64,000 bases of DNA from NCBI RefSeq assembly GCF_028583425.1, contig NC_072793.1:172647681-172711680 (forward strand). The letters run 5' to 3'. The notes under the pieces were generated by a model. The model was not told the DNA's origin and made no database searches. It saw only the letters and a list, made by a program, of their open reading frames with translations. The stretch comes from Eublepharis macularius (Eukaryota > Chordata > Lepidosauria > Squamata > Eublepharidae). This document shows, piece after piece, positions 24,005 through 37,799 of this stretch (its first letter is position 1; each line of letters opens with the position of its first letter). Position numbers and translations under genes: made by a program.

Positions 24005-24350
24005 ATTATGACATCCCACATCCAAAGATGAGACTTGCATTGGGCCTATTGTAATGGGATGGAGCAAAATCTATAATAATAAAAGGTATTGTCGGTGAAT
24101 CAATGGCAGGCAAAGCTAATTCACAAAGAAAGCTAGGATGCTCAAAATTGGCACCTGGCTTCAGGGTGATAATAGAATCGCTATGACCCAAATGAAGGGA
24201 AATTGGACCAATTAGCTCCACAACATCCCTCTGTTATTTGCAATGGAGGGAATGGTTTACTCATGAGAAGTCAGGAAGTTACAGGCAGCACAGCCAGGGA
24301 GGGTGGAAAATATCCCCTCCTTTCATAAGAAAGGTGTTAAACTACAAACC
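24005..24350. other. Upstream of gene A, no gene seen
   Basis: AT-richer, possibly repeat-derived sequence ('aaaatctataataataaaag', 'caaattggcacctgg'-like text). No coding or RNA gene recognised. Confidence 0.4.
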
Positions 24351-24354
24351 TGAC

Positions 24355-24560
24355 CTATTAGAGCCTGTGCAGTGTAGAGGTTAGAGGGTTGGTCTAGGAT
24401 ATTGGGGTTCAAACCTCCACTCTGTCATGGAAGATTGGCAGCTTTGTCCAAGTCACACACTTGCAGCCAGATCTACCTCACAGGGCTGTTGTGATGATGA
24501 AATGAAGGAGCAGAGAAAGGGGCTTTGTGCCCTCCCCATGTTGTAACTATGAATAGTGGG
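24355..24560 (+). repeat. tRNA-related SINE
   Basis: Starts 'gagcctgtgcagtgtagagg', has a box-B-like GGTTCAAACC at about 24,408, then 'ccaagtcacacacttgcagc' and 'acctcacagggctgttgtga'. This is the layout of the abundant squamate tRNA-derived SINE. It is not a functional tRNA gene. Confidence 0.65.
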
Positions 24561-24912
24561 GGAAATTATTTTCTTTTTTTTCATTGCATTTGAGGAAGGG
24601 AGCCCAGTTTATCTCCAGAAGCCCCCTCCTGATACTATTTGCAACTGAAGCGAAGGTTGTCAGTGGCTGGCATAACTCATCAGAAAATACAGCTAGGGGC
24701 TTACTAATTGGCTACCAGCTTCAGGAGGCTCATTGGCAGTGCAGTGCCAAAAAAGATGGGAATTGGAGCTCCCTGGCCCACATTGCTCCAAGAAACCTTC
24801 CCCCATCCCCCCACCTTTTCCATTGGAAGTGAAGGTTCTCTGTTTGGGGCAGGTATAACTCCAAAACATTATAAAAGTTGATGGCACCATTCCAGCTATT
24901 CTGTGGGGTATC

Positions 24913-26076
24913 TGTTGTGTATTGGGTTGAGTTAGGCCAAGGCCTCTTAAGTAATTACTGTACTGAATGTGTTAGCTTCAGGTTATGTCAAGGTTCCTAA
25001 TGCCTGCATTCTCATTGGTTAAATTTGCCTGCACCATTCTCATTGGTTACATTACATTGGTAACCATTCTCATTGGTTACATTACATAGGCAGCATTCAT
25101 TCAGTCCTGAGGAATAAAGACCAATCACTGGCCTGCCTATCGTATACATTGTATATAGTTCATGCAAATGACATCATAAAGTACATGTTCCTATTGGGTA
25201 CTGGCTATTCTTAGGGAGGGGTTTATGTGCAGGGCCAGATCGAGGGGGGGCAGGGAGTAGTCTGCCCCTGGCGCCACCAGGGAGGGGGCGCCGGGAGCAG
25301 CTGCCAGCTGCCAGAGGGCGCAGATAGCAGCGCGGGCAGCCTCACAGCGCCCCGCATTACTTTTTGCCTGCCCCACGGGACAGGGGGTGGCTGGCTTGCC
25401 ATGCACCCCCTGTCCTACAGGACATGCAAAAGGCAGCGTGGGGGGCTGTGGGGCCACCTGTGCCATTCACCTGCCCTGCAGGACAGGGAACGGCCGGCCC
25501 CTGTCCGGCGGGGCAGGCGAATGGTGCGGGTGGCCACGCTGCCTTTTGCCTGCCCTGCAGGGCAGGGGGTGTGCAGCAAGCCAGCCACCCCGTCCCGCGG
25601 GGCAGGCAAAAGGCAGCGCGGGGCACTGCGAGGCTGCCTGCGTCATGCGCCTGCCCCGCAGGACAGGGGGCAACCAGCTGCCCCCTCTCCTGCGGGGCAG
25701 GCAAATGGCATGGGCGGGTGCGCTGCCCTTTGCCTGCCCTGCAGGGCAGGGGGTGCGTGGCAAGCCCGCGCCATTTGCCTGTGGGGAGGCGAATGGCACA
25801 GGCGGCTTCCCAGCCCCACACACTGCCTCTGCCGTCCTGCCGCATGACGACATCACCCAAGTGACATCATCACACAGCGTGGGGGGGGGGGTGCGCGAGC
25901 GAGGTGCTCAGCCTAGAGTTGCCCGCGCACTGTTTATGTGTATATATTGAGGGCTTCTGTTCAGCTTGGTGTGTGGTTATTGTTAGTGTCTGTTCTGGCT
26001 TGCAATAAAGAACCTTGTTTTGGCTGAAATCACTCTAGGCTGAAATCATTCTGAGCTCCAGGCTCAGTACACAATA
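24913..26076 (+). mobile_element. Solo LTR of a retrovirus-like element, with a nested hAT
   Basis: Fossil LTR with TGTTGTGTA at the left end, matching inverted ends at the right, and a near-perfect 5-bp target duplication (24,908-24,912; 26,077-26,081). Block II at 51,015 is the empty site. It has repeated ATTGG boxes at 25,010-25,090, a TATA-like tatatatt at about 25,942 and AATAAA at about 26,004, in U3-R-U5 order. Without the nested element it is about 450 bp. No internal coding region remains. Family probably ERV-like; the insertion is younger than the block duplication. Confidence 0.75.
25230..25932 (+). mobile_element. Non-autonomous hAT inside the solo LTR, GC-rich core
   Basis: Starts CAGGGCCAGATCGAGG and ends ...GCGCACTG, flanked by a perfect 8-bp duplication tttatgtg (25,222-25,229; 25,933-25,940), the hAT target size. 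The interior is about 500 bp of imperfect GC-rich repeats built from 'gcctgccc(t/c)gcagggcag' palindromes. All long ORFs here, on both strands, come from this repeat. Confidence 0.8.
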
Positions 26077-26398
26077 ATATCAAATACCACCAGTACAGTA
26101 CTTCAGGTGCATTTTCTTTATGCTGATGTTGGAGTAAATACAAATTACTCATTTTTTCTGTTGGGTTGACAAAATGCTTCGAACTACAAAGCTATGGATG
26201 GTGGCTGTAAGACAGGAATCTTCTGTTGAGAGAACCATCCACAAACTTGGGAAAAAATACAATAAGCATTTACCTTAGTGGATATAGAAGTTTGGATGGC
26301 ACGGTTCACTATATATTTAGAGCCCACTAGCCCAAAGAATCTCTTCCAAGAGTCTCTCTCATATAAGAAAAACAGAGCAGGGATTTCATACACTAAAT

Positions 26399-26714
26399 CA
26401 GGGGTCTCCAACATGGTGCCTGTGTGCCATGGTGCTCAGCCACACCTTTCCTTTACTCCGATCAAGTGTTTTTAGAAAGCAGGCAGAACCAGGTGCAGCT
26501 TTTGCCCAGCAAAACTTCTGATTTGCTGTGCAGATTTTTAAAAGCATTGCCACAGCTGCCACCACAGTCACAAGGATCTCCACTGTGTGACTTAAGGTGA
26601 ACTGTAGCAGCCATTTTGTGACAGGCTCCACCATCTGGAGCAGCCATTTTGTGGCTGTGCCCATTACACTGTGTCACAATTCCAAAGGTGCCCACAGATT
26701 GTTGGGGACCCCTG
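26399..26714 (+). mobile_element. Non-autonomous hAT (CAGGGGTCTCCAA family)
   Basis: Terminal inverted repeats CAGGGGTCTCC / GGGGACCCCTG and a perfect 8-bp duplication cactaaat (26,391-26,398; 26,715-26,722). The body has two 'cagccattttgtg' motifs. The copy at the same place in block II (51,369 on) shows it predates the duplication. Confidence 0.88.
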
Positions 26715-27053
26715 CACTAAATAGTGAAAATCTGGGGGAAACACATACCCACAACAGAAAAAAATGAGAACACAACATTCGTGAACCTGCTTTATTAACT
26801 CAGTTGTTCAATGCAAACTAAGGAAAGCAGATAATGTTGCAATTTGCTATAAGAAAATCTTCAACAGCTTATTTTTATTTATGCATTTTATTTCTACTTC
26901 TTATTACTTTTCCTGGCAACAAAGGTATATGCTTTATTTCAACAGGATGCAGAATGCACTCTGAACTTCTGTTTCAAAAGAAATTTCTCTCAGGCAAACC
27001 ACCTGTGACTTCCAAGGCCAACTGGGTTTAGCTTCCAGAGACCTGATGAGACT

Positions 27054-27292
27054 CTGAGCAGAACCACAAGTGACAAAAAGCACAGATTGGACACTTGTCA
27101 GCTTCCCTCAAGTTTTGATGGGAAATGTAGGCATCCTAGTCTTGCAGCTTGGCTCTCCGACTGCTGTCCAATGGACTTTTCAACTGTCACTTGTCCAACA
27201 TTCCGCCAAGCTGCCTACATTTCCCATAAAAACTTGAGGGAAGCTGACAAGTGTCCAATCTGTGCCTTTTGTCACTTGTGGTTCTGCTCTAG
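27054..27292. mobile_element. Palindromic MITE, about 75-bp terminal inverted repeats
   Basis: The ends are 'ctgagcagaaccacaagtga' and its inverse at 27,270-27,292; the arms extend through 'cttccctcaagttttgatgg'. Flanks atgagact (27,046) and gtgagtct (27,293) may be a degraded 8-bp duplication. Block II has no copy at the matching point (near 52,125). A sibling interrupts the PLE at 62.73-62.97 kb. Confidence 0.8.
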
Positions 27293-27299
27293 GTGAGTC

Positions 27300-28320
27300 T
27301 GGCCTGTCCTGGCTAGGGCAGAGAGAGTGAGTGAGAGAGAGACAGAGAGAAATCAGGAGCTTGTTTGTCCTTCCCTTGCCACTGTGCTGGAGCTGTCCCT
27401 TTGATATCAAGATAGCTACCCTCAGAGAATCTTCTTTTCTTCTGGCAGTCACCTTCCCTCTTTGTTTCCTCCATCTTCCCACCACTAGGGCAGGACACTC
27501 TCTTCTCTATCTCCATCCATCAGAGATGAGCGAATTAGTTTAAAATTTTCTCTCTATTCTGTCCTATCCTGACAGGAACACTTTATAATAAAGGGATCCT
27601 ACTTCTCTACTAGGATAAACAGAGCCTCCTAAACAGTCAATACAATTCCACAGGGACAGTACGTGCTCTGCTGACCAAAACTGCTCCTCCTTAACTCTGG
27701 AGCATCATCACTTAACAGTCTGCAGCTCTTTGGAAAGAAGCTACCTTGGAATAGCCGTGCAACATAATGGCAGCTTTTCCACTTTCCAAACAAGATTTTT
27801 TCTTCCAATAAAGAAAGCTCAGAAATGGTCCTTTTTGCTTCCCACACACTGTGGTCCAAAGAGGGATCCGGCTGCTTCTGCTGAACAGATGAGGCAAGTA
27901 AATAATTATTGCGCTCACTGGGAGCAAAGGAGACAATTAGGGGCTGTAGGAAGATTGTTAGGGAAGATTGAATCTGCAGCCCTTTGGGGAATTGTGTATC
28001 TGCAGGTACATTTCTAAAAAATTAAACATATGGGGCTATTGTATCCCATTATTAACTTACGGGTTTCTCAGCCAAGCCCCTGAAGCATAAACATTGCTAT
28101 TTCATTTTAATCATGTACTTGTTCAAGGGAGCTTATAAGTAAACAATATAAATGTGGTCCTGTTTACCCCAAATATCTTAAGCACTTTCCCCCTAGTCGC
28201 TTCCCTGATGTTTACTAAGGTTTGAGGGCTCACAGGAATTTTTTTTCTAATTAATCATTAAATAATTTGGGGCCTTTGTGAATTCTTTGACATCCATGGA
28301 GGTTGTGGTATTACAAAAAC
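27300..28320 (-). other. Gene B 3' flank
   Basis: Downstream of the gene B stop and collinear with 52.15-53.08 kb. About 27,870-28,030 recurs a third time at 44,470-44,650. No exon is seen. A minus-strand ATTAAA near 28,108 is a weak polyadenylation candidate. Confidence 0.5.
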
Positions 28321-28322
28321 TC

Positions 28323-30127
28323 CTAGTCTGACGATTCTTCTTCTTCATGAATTCCCTGGTGAAGCGTGAAATCACTTCTCCACCTGAATCTCTTTCCACA
28401 TTCTCTGCATTTATATGGCTTCCTTCTTGTGTGGATTCTTTTATGTATATTAAGGCTTGAAGGCTGACTGAAGCTTTTCCCACACTCCAAGCATTTATAT
28501 GGCTTCTCCCTTGTATGGATTCTTGCATGCACTTTAAGGTATGTGTGGACCCTAAAACTCTTTTCACATTCCAAGCATTTATATGGCTTCTCATCTGTAT
28601 GGATTCTCTGATGCGTATTAAGATGGGACCTTACATAGAAGCTTTTCTCACAATCCATGCATTTATACGGCTTCTCTCCTCTGTGGATTCTTTTATGCAT
28701 ATTAAAACTTGAGCTCTGATTGAAACGTTTCCCACACTCCAGGCATTTAAATGGCTTCTCCTGTGTATGGACTCTTATATGCACTTTAAGGTTTCTGTTG
28801 ATTCTGAAACTCTTTCCACACTCCAAGCATTTATATGGTTTTTCACCAGTGTGGAGGCTTTGGTGTACAGTCAGATGTGAGCTTTGACTGAAGCCTTTCC
28901 CACATTCCTGGCATTTATACGGTTTCTCTCCAGAATGGGTTCTTTTGTGGGAAGTAAGGTGTGATCCCTGACTGAAGCATTTTCCACATATCATGCACTG
29001 GTACGGTTTCTCTCCAGAATGTATTCTCTGGTGGGAAGTGAGGGCTGAGTTCCAACGGAAGGTCATTCTGCACTCTAAGCACTCATATGGTTTCTCCTTT
29101 GTGTGGATTCTTTGATGAGAGGTATGGCCTGCGCTGTGACGGAACTTTTTTCCACACTCCAAGCATTTGTAAGGTTTCTCCCCTGTGTGAATTCTTTTAT
29201 GGGAAGTAAGGCCTGTACTGTGACGGAAGTTTTTTCCACACTCCAAGCATTTGTAAGGTTTCTCCCCTGTGTGAATTCTTTGATGGGAAGTAAGGCCTGT
29301 GCTGAAACGGAAGCTTTTTCCACACTCCAAGCATTTATAAGGTTTCACCCCTGCATGAATTCTTTGATGGGGAATGAGGCCTGTGCTGTGTCGGAAGCTT
29401 TTTCCACACTCCAAGCATTTATAAGGTTTCTCCCCTGTGTGAACTCTTTGGTGGCTACTAAGGTTATTTTTGCTACTGAAGTTTTTACTACACTGCAAGC
29501 ATTTGTAAGGTTTCTCCCCTGTGTGAACTCTTTGATGCACAGTAAGTTTTGCACTCCGATTGTAGCTCTTTTCACATTCCAAGCATTTATATCTTTTCTC
29601 CTCTAAGTGAAGAATTGTATTACACCTGAACCTCTTCCTGCACTCTGAGCATTGACATGATTTTTGCCTAGTATGATGTCTTTGATGGGAAGCAATGCTT
29701 TCACTCAGATCAGAGCTATTGTTGCTATCTGAACCCTCAAATGGTTTCTCTCCCATATGGATTCTCTGATGAGCGGTGAGGCTTACAAGCCTGCTGAAGG
29801 CCTTTCCACATGCAGAGCATTTATAACGTTCATCTGCTGTGTGGATTCTCTGATGAGAAATATATTTGGTTTCTCTTTGCAGTCCTGTTTTGCTTTCAGA
29901 ACACTTATTCCTCCCCTTTCCTTTGAGATACTCTTCTTGAGCTGGTTTTTCAAGCAAGCCCTCAGCCTCAAAAACTACAGACTGATTCCCCAACTTCTCC
30001 ACTTGGTTCTCTTCCAACCTCCTTGATTCTTCTTGACTCCCAGAAGGCTCTTCCTCCACTTCGTGGCTGATTGTTTCAAAAAACACCACATGTCTCAGGC
30101 TATAATTCTTGTCATCCGGCCTGTCAC
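28323..30127 (-). CDS. Gene B finger exon: KRAB C2H2 zinc-finger protein, 16 intact fingers
   Basis: Last exon of a predicted 677-aa protein. Acceptor TTCTTCCACCAG ends at 30,128; the two leading bases complete a Gly codon with the KRAB-B exon. The spacer (residues about 77-177) is acidic and Lys/Glu-rich: [32 protein letters not shown]. Finger 1 (CSACGKAF) is intact; unit 2 has lost its cysteines (SDSNNSSD) and unit 3 is cut short before its last His; then 15 intact fingers follow, ending CRECGKRF and a tail EEEESSD. Contact residues from unit 4: RAKV, SNNS, HTGP, FTGS, HTGS, HAGS, WSAS, QSHS, QSHV, IRNV, QSSM, VSHT, VTYV, QSSI, WSDL. Units 6-9 are near copies (HSTGL core). Model: 37,725-37,739, 36,974-37,100, 32,647-32,733 and this exon; 2,034 bp in frame. 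Paralogue: gene C, with five fewer intact fingers. The role in transcriptional repression is inferred from the family. Confidence 0.95.
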
Positions 30128-30139
30128 CTGGTGGAAGAA

Positions 30140-31560
30140 AGAACCCCAATTAGTCGATCATCTGCCATCATGTCGAATGAGCTTTTCTGAAGAGTTAATT
30201 CAAGTTGAGTTCTTTGCCGTATTTTAATTTGATTTCTAACATGGCCATGGTATAGATGCAACATGGGTTTTGATGCTGAGGTGTTGTGCAGTGTGAATGC
30301 TGCTGTGTTTATTAACTGGAGTTCTTTTTATTTATTATGTTACCTTGCTTTATATTTTTGATGTGATCCCCTCTCAGCCTGGTTTTACCGAGAGAGAGGA
30401 ATATAAGAGCAATAAAAATAAATAAATACAAATAAACAAACGTTGATATTCCTTGTTGGGGATTTTCATCTGAAGAGTTCACAAGGGAACTGCCTCCCTC
30501 CCTATGGATACTCCCTTAAGACCCCTAACAGCAGCCCAGTAATATTTTAGTACAAAGGGTACAACATGCAGTCTAAAGGCTTTCCTATGTGGCTTCATGT
30601 ATTTCATTTTTTAATATGAACCCCTCACAGATATTGTAGAAGAACAGAGGATTTTTTTTCAGAGAACCTAATTCAGCACCAAAGAAGAAACCATACATAG
30701 CAATGAGGGAAGAGCTCTACAGGGCCTGATGTTGGCCTATAGGATTTGGGACCAACATACCTGAAGGACTGCCTACTGCCTTAGGAACCTATTCTACCAC
30801 TACAGTAATCTTTAGAGGTCCAGCTTTGGGTGCCTCCACCCTCTGAGAGCAGCTGAGTGGCAACTCAGGAGAGGGCCTTCTTTGCACTGGCACCAAAACT
30901 CATTTGGTTGCTGTCTTCTGCCAGCAAGTGAAGACTTCTTTGCTTCACTTGGTGTTCCTTCAGAGGTAACTCCTTCCTGCCTGATTATTTGTTGTTTTTA
31001 TGTTTTTCTATGTATTTTAGCTATGGTTTTAATGATGTGTGTTTGGCTTTAATGATTTTAATGATTTTATTTTATTATGCATGTTTTTAATTTGTTAGCC
31101 ATCATGATGGCCCTCATCAGGGCAGAAAAGCAGGGTTTACATTTTGTAAAATAAAATATAAGTAGTATTTATTTAATATTCACAGAGATGCCTTGGAGAG
31201 AAGCTGCCTGGAGCTTTGAAAGTGGCTGTCATCCATAAGCTGATAACCTAAGAACCCAGGGTTGTTTCTGGACCAGTAAAGCCTGAGGTTACTTATTTTT
31301 ATTTTATTTGTTATTTATAGTCCACCATTCTCACTGAAACTCAAGGTGGATTACACAGGGTAAGTTAATATGCTTAACAGCAAACAATACAATAGGGTAA
31401 GGATGCAGAAACTTCAAAACAAGCAGAAATCCAAACTTTGTACTGAAACAGTGCTGAAACAGAAAATAGGAATCTTTAATACAAGATATTACATGACACA
31501 GAAACTACACAATAGTGGCATATTTATAACATCTGGCTGGCCATTTCATAAGGTTGGGAC
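30140..31560 (-). other. Gene B intron segment absent from gene C
   Basis: About 1.3 kb with no match in block II, where the sequence passes directly from the finger-exon acceptor to the equivalent of 31.44 kb. It contains several L2-type LINE tails (near 30,340-30,430, 30,790-31,160 and, on the minus strand, 31,300-31,360). No exon is seen. Either an insertion in I or, more likely, a deletion in II. Confidence 0.6.
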
Positions 31561-32525
31561 CACAACAGAGAATGTACTTGTATCAGCAATTGTTGATTTT
31601 GCTTATTTGTACGCACTTGCAGAAGTCCCTGTTCAGATGAGCAAAGGAGCCATGATAGAGAAAGGGAGAGAGGGTGCTCCACAGATATGAGAGACCAAGG
31701 CTATGAAAGGCTGTTTGTGACAGTGAAAACCTTGAACTGAGCTGGGTTAACAGATAGGCAGCCAGCCAACGGAGCGATTGCACCATTACTCACATGGAAT
31801 ATACACATCCATCATGGTAATATCATTGTGTATACATTTTTCTTTATAACAAAATGGTTAAAATATTTTTCACCATTACAAGTTTACCACCAAAGGAGCA
31901 GACTGCATTCTGAAAACTCCATCCTTGTTCTTGCAGTGTAGACTGTCCAGAAAAATGAAAAACTTCTGGAAAGATGGAATTAGGGTCAAGATCCAAAGCC
32001 GACAAATCCTGTTCTACACTAAGAAGAACCACCTTGCGCAGGGGCAAAATCAACAGCTGCCCATACACGTGCCTTCTCTGTGGTGGCCCCCATCTTATGG
32101 AACAGCTTGCCTGAAGAGGGCAGGAAAGCCCCCACTCTCCTGGCTTTCCACAGATGATACAAAACTGAATAGTTGTAGAGGACTTTTTACTCAGAGAGGA
32201 GGGCTGCACTGTGAGGAAGGGTTCTCAAAGAGATGCATAAGTAAAGCGAGAGGAACTCTCTTTTACTATTATGTACTGTTAGTTGATATAAGCATGATCC
32301 TACTGTTAATTTGTTATTCTTAGAAATGCTTATCCTGTGTTTTAGCATTTCTTCAACTTTGTATTGAGTTGGATTCTTGCTAGTTTAAATCTTTGCAAAT
32401 TTCATTGGTTTACTCAATTGCACTGTTTATTGAAATGTCTGAAATGGGATTCTACTGAATCACACTGAGTAATCTGCCTTCAGTCTCAGTGAGAAAGGCG
32501 GACTATAAAAAACGTCAATAAAATA
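31560..32525 (+). mobile_element. L2-type LINE 3' fragment
   Basis: Degraded 3' ORF end: 'gccttctctgtggtggcccc', 'atggaacagcttgcctgaag', 'ctggctttccacagatgata'. These encode the FSVVAP..WN.LPEE pattern found at the C-terminus of L2-type reverse-transcriptase proteins. It is followed by the tail 'agtctcagtgagaaaggcgg', 'actataaaaaacgtcaataa'. Shared with 54.6-55.39 kb, so older than the block duplication. Confidence 0.65.
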
Positions 32526-32646
32526 AAATGATTTTTCACCCTTTCCATCCCTTGCAAACTCTTATGAGGAAGGAAACCCCAGAGGATGGCAGAGGTGCTG
32601 GAGGTAACCAGTGCTCCCCTTGATCTCCAGACATCTAAGCACCCAC

Positions 32647-32733
32647 CTGCCAACCTGGCCTCTTCTTCGGAGTACAAGGGAAATGGCACTTCACTTGCCT
32701 GAAGCCAGGAGATGAGGACGGGCTTGGGAATCG
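32647..32733 (-). CDS. Gene B KRAB-B exon
   Basis: 87 bp. Acceptor CCTCCAAAG, donor GTGGGT. Reads (A)IPKPVLISWLQASEV, then PFPLYSEEEARLA(G). KPVLISWLQ is the KRAB-B core. Split codons at both ends fit KRAB-A (phase 1) and the finger exon. Easily missed because of its size and 2.5-kb distance from the fingers. Confidence 0.85.
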
Positions 32734-33767
32734 CTTTGGAGGAAACAAAGAGACCAGTTACTTCTCACTGCAAAAGATTCAGGCACTCCTATGCTATCCA
32801 CTTCCATAGTCACTTTTTAAAAGACCACGAGAAAGAAGGAAAGGTCTCATCCCCAACAACATGTAACAGAAACAGCCTTGATGGAAGCACTGATGTGTGA
32901 GTGGGTCTACTGTTCAAGAAACCTGGATAAACACACCAGTTGGGAATCCCATTCAAGGCAGTGTTTCTTTTATCCCTCCCTCTTTCAGCCTCCCCAACTG
33001 AGAGCCAATCCATTCTCTTTAAAGGGTCTTGTTTATTACACTGCCTTTGAACCTTTCCAGGGAGGCTCTCCCAGGAAGAAATGCTCCATCTATCCCTATC
33101 CAGAGTCTAAACCAGACAGCATCCCCCCCACCCCCCGGAGTATCTGAAAAGCTTCATCTGGATGAAGGCTAGAGCGCTCCACAGGATATTATTTCCTATC
33201 TATGTCAGACTGAGCTGTAGGTTTTCTTTGGCCAATCTGGGTATAAGGCCTGGCCTTTAAAACTATGGGAAAGCATCAAAATTAAAAGAAAACAAAACTA
33301 AGCATTTCTTTAATGGCTTTAGGCAACATATTCCAAAAAGTCAAGAGCGCAATCCATGCAATAGCTTTTATTAAGGCCAACCCAGCAGTGCTATGACTTT
33401 TTTTCCCTTACATATACCTTTAAAACGTTATTTTAATGTTTTAATGTCTGATGTCACTGGGAACCCTATTTGAATGGAAAGCTGGCATATAAATGTTTTA
33501 AATATCTCTGTAATGATTTGAAGTTTTAAATATATGTTTCTTTAAATGCTTGGTAAGTTGCAGAAGAACGAGGGGGATGAGTGAGTAAGGTGATTGGTTG
33601 GTGACTGAGAGAGTATGGGTGGAGCTAAGAAGTGTGTGGGGAGAGAGAAAGAGTTTTCAGTCAGTTTCAGCAGTCAACAGGGGCTGGAAAAAGCAGTCTT
33701 CTGATTAGAATCCCACCCACACTTTTCTACTTAATCTTTGAGAGTACACTGTATATGTACCTATAAT

Positions 33768-34399
33768 CAGAGCTTTTTTTCAGCAGGAACGCGGTGGAAT
33801 GGATTTCCAGCACCTCTTGAAAATGGTCACATGGCCAGTGACCCCGCCTCCTGATCTCCAGACAGAGAGGAGTTTAGATTGCCCTCCGTGCCACTGGCCA
33901 GTGGCGTGGAGGGCAATCTAAACTCCCTTCTGTCTGGAGATCAGGGGGTGGGGCCACCGGCCATGTGACCATTTTCATTGAGGGTGATTTAGACTTTAAA
34001 AAAACTCTCCCCTGCCAAGAATGTATTATTTAGTTATGTATTATTTAGTTGTTAAAGTAAGCAGGAAGACAGAAGGAGCACTGTGTTATATAGATAAGCT
34101 TAGAAGAAAGTGGAAGTCTATGTTTGACAGATAGAATAAATTTAAAATGAGTAAGGGAAAAGGGACAAGGGGTTGGAAAACTGTTGGAAGTCAACAAAAG
34201 GGGGGGAAGGGAGGGGGTTAGAATTGGGAAAATTAAAGGAAACTGATTGTAATGTACAATTTAATGACATCTAATCCAATAAAAAAAATTATAAAAAAAA
34301 ACCTCTCCCCTTGTTCCAGCTGACCCAAAGTGACATCATTGTGCGGTCCTGAGTTCCATCACTGAGTTCCACCACCTCTTTTCCCAGAAAAAAGGCCTG
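33768..34399. mobile_element. Palindromic hAT with nested L1-like tail
   Basis: Ends CAGAGCTTTTTTTC and GAAAAAAGGCCTG; perfect 8-bp duplication cctataat (33,760-33,767; 34,400-34,407). The interior has an inverted pair around 'ctgatctccagacagag' and its mirror. Absent from block II. 34,014-34,302 is a nested insertion described separately. Confidence 0.88.
34014..34302 (+). mobile_element. L1-like 3' end nested in the hAT
   Basis: A-rich 3' UTR-like sequence ending 'ccaataaaaaaaattataaa' plus A-run. The direct repeat ctctcccct (34,005-34,013; 34,303-34,311), on the left preceded by an A-run, is the target duplication of a retroposed element. The assignment to L1 rests on the tail only. Confidence 0.55.
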
Positions 34400-34409
34400 C
34401 CTATAATAC

Positions 34410-37169
<2,760 letters not shown>

Positions 37170-37372
37170 CTATCCTTCTAAACCTGCTGACCATTGGTCC
37201 AGCAAGGTCAGCATTGTCTTCTGTGATTGGCTTTCAAGGGCCTCAGGTGATGGTCTTTCACATCACCTCCTAACTCATCTTGTTATTAACTGGAGATGCT
37301 AGGCACTGAACCTGGGACCTTCTACATGCCACGCAGGGCCTTTACTACTGAGCCACAGCCCCTCCAACTCCA
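37170..37372 (-). repeat. tRNA-derived SINE
   Basis: On the minus strand: 'ggaggggctgtggctcagta' (box A), 'aaggtcccaggttcagtgcc' (box B), then 'ctccagttaataacaagatg' and 'caatgctgaccttgctggac'. A known abundant sauropsid SINE layout. A truncated copy sits at the same place in block II (59,800-59,945), so it is older than the duplication. Confidence 0.75.
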
Positions 37373-37724
37373 GACTCTTCACATAAGGCTCTTGTTACCC
37401 AAGGGGGAGTTCCACCTTCAAGGGATACCTGACACACCGTAGAAGACCAAAACCTGCTTGGGCAACTCCAGTTCATGGGAGAAGATCAGTGGACCACAAG
37501 TCATTCCCTCTTTCCTTGTAATCATTAAGCCATGGACCTAAATTTTGTTTATTTGAACATGTTTAGGCCCCTTTTCTCTGTGGAGAAATCCAAGATGGAT
37601 TGCAAAAAGAAAAAGGTTCCAAATTACAAAAATAAACCAAAATAGTTCTTTCCATCCCTGCTGGAAGAGGAGCAGGAGACAGCAAGCTTCTCCTTATATA
37701 CCGCACGGATGATCCATCCCTCAC

Positions 37725-37797
37725 CTTAGCTGGCTGCATCTCAAATGTTTCCACTCCGCCCCAAAGAGGAGACGATCCAAAAGGTGGCTCCAGTGCT
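37725..37797 (-). CDS. Gene B start exon (MQPAK)
   Basis: Acceptor CCCTCACAG above 37,797. The ATG at 37,739 is followed by CAG CCA GCT AAG and donor GTGAGGG. Fifteen coding bases, phase 0 into KRAB-A. Upstream bases (agcactggagccacc, gtctcctctttggggcggag) are shared with gene C. Confidence 0.8.
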
Positions 37798-37799
37798 CT

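Noticed and set aside
25191-25950. Several Cys/Pro/Gly-rich frames on both strands
   Set aside because: All lie in the palindromic GC-rich core of the hAT at 25,230-25,932.
27087-27296. Frame repeated almost unchanged at 62,741-62,974, suggesting a conserved small protein
   Set aside because: Both are translations of the same palindromic MITE; similarity reflects element copies, not selection on protein.
28323-30127. CRISPR-like array of regular direct repeats
   Set aside because: The 84-bp periodicity is coding C2H2 fingers with linkers in a eukaryotic genome.
37300-37372. tRNA gene on the minus strand
   Set aside because: Box A and box B are present but the cloverleaf is not closed and the sequence continues as a known SINE type.
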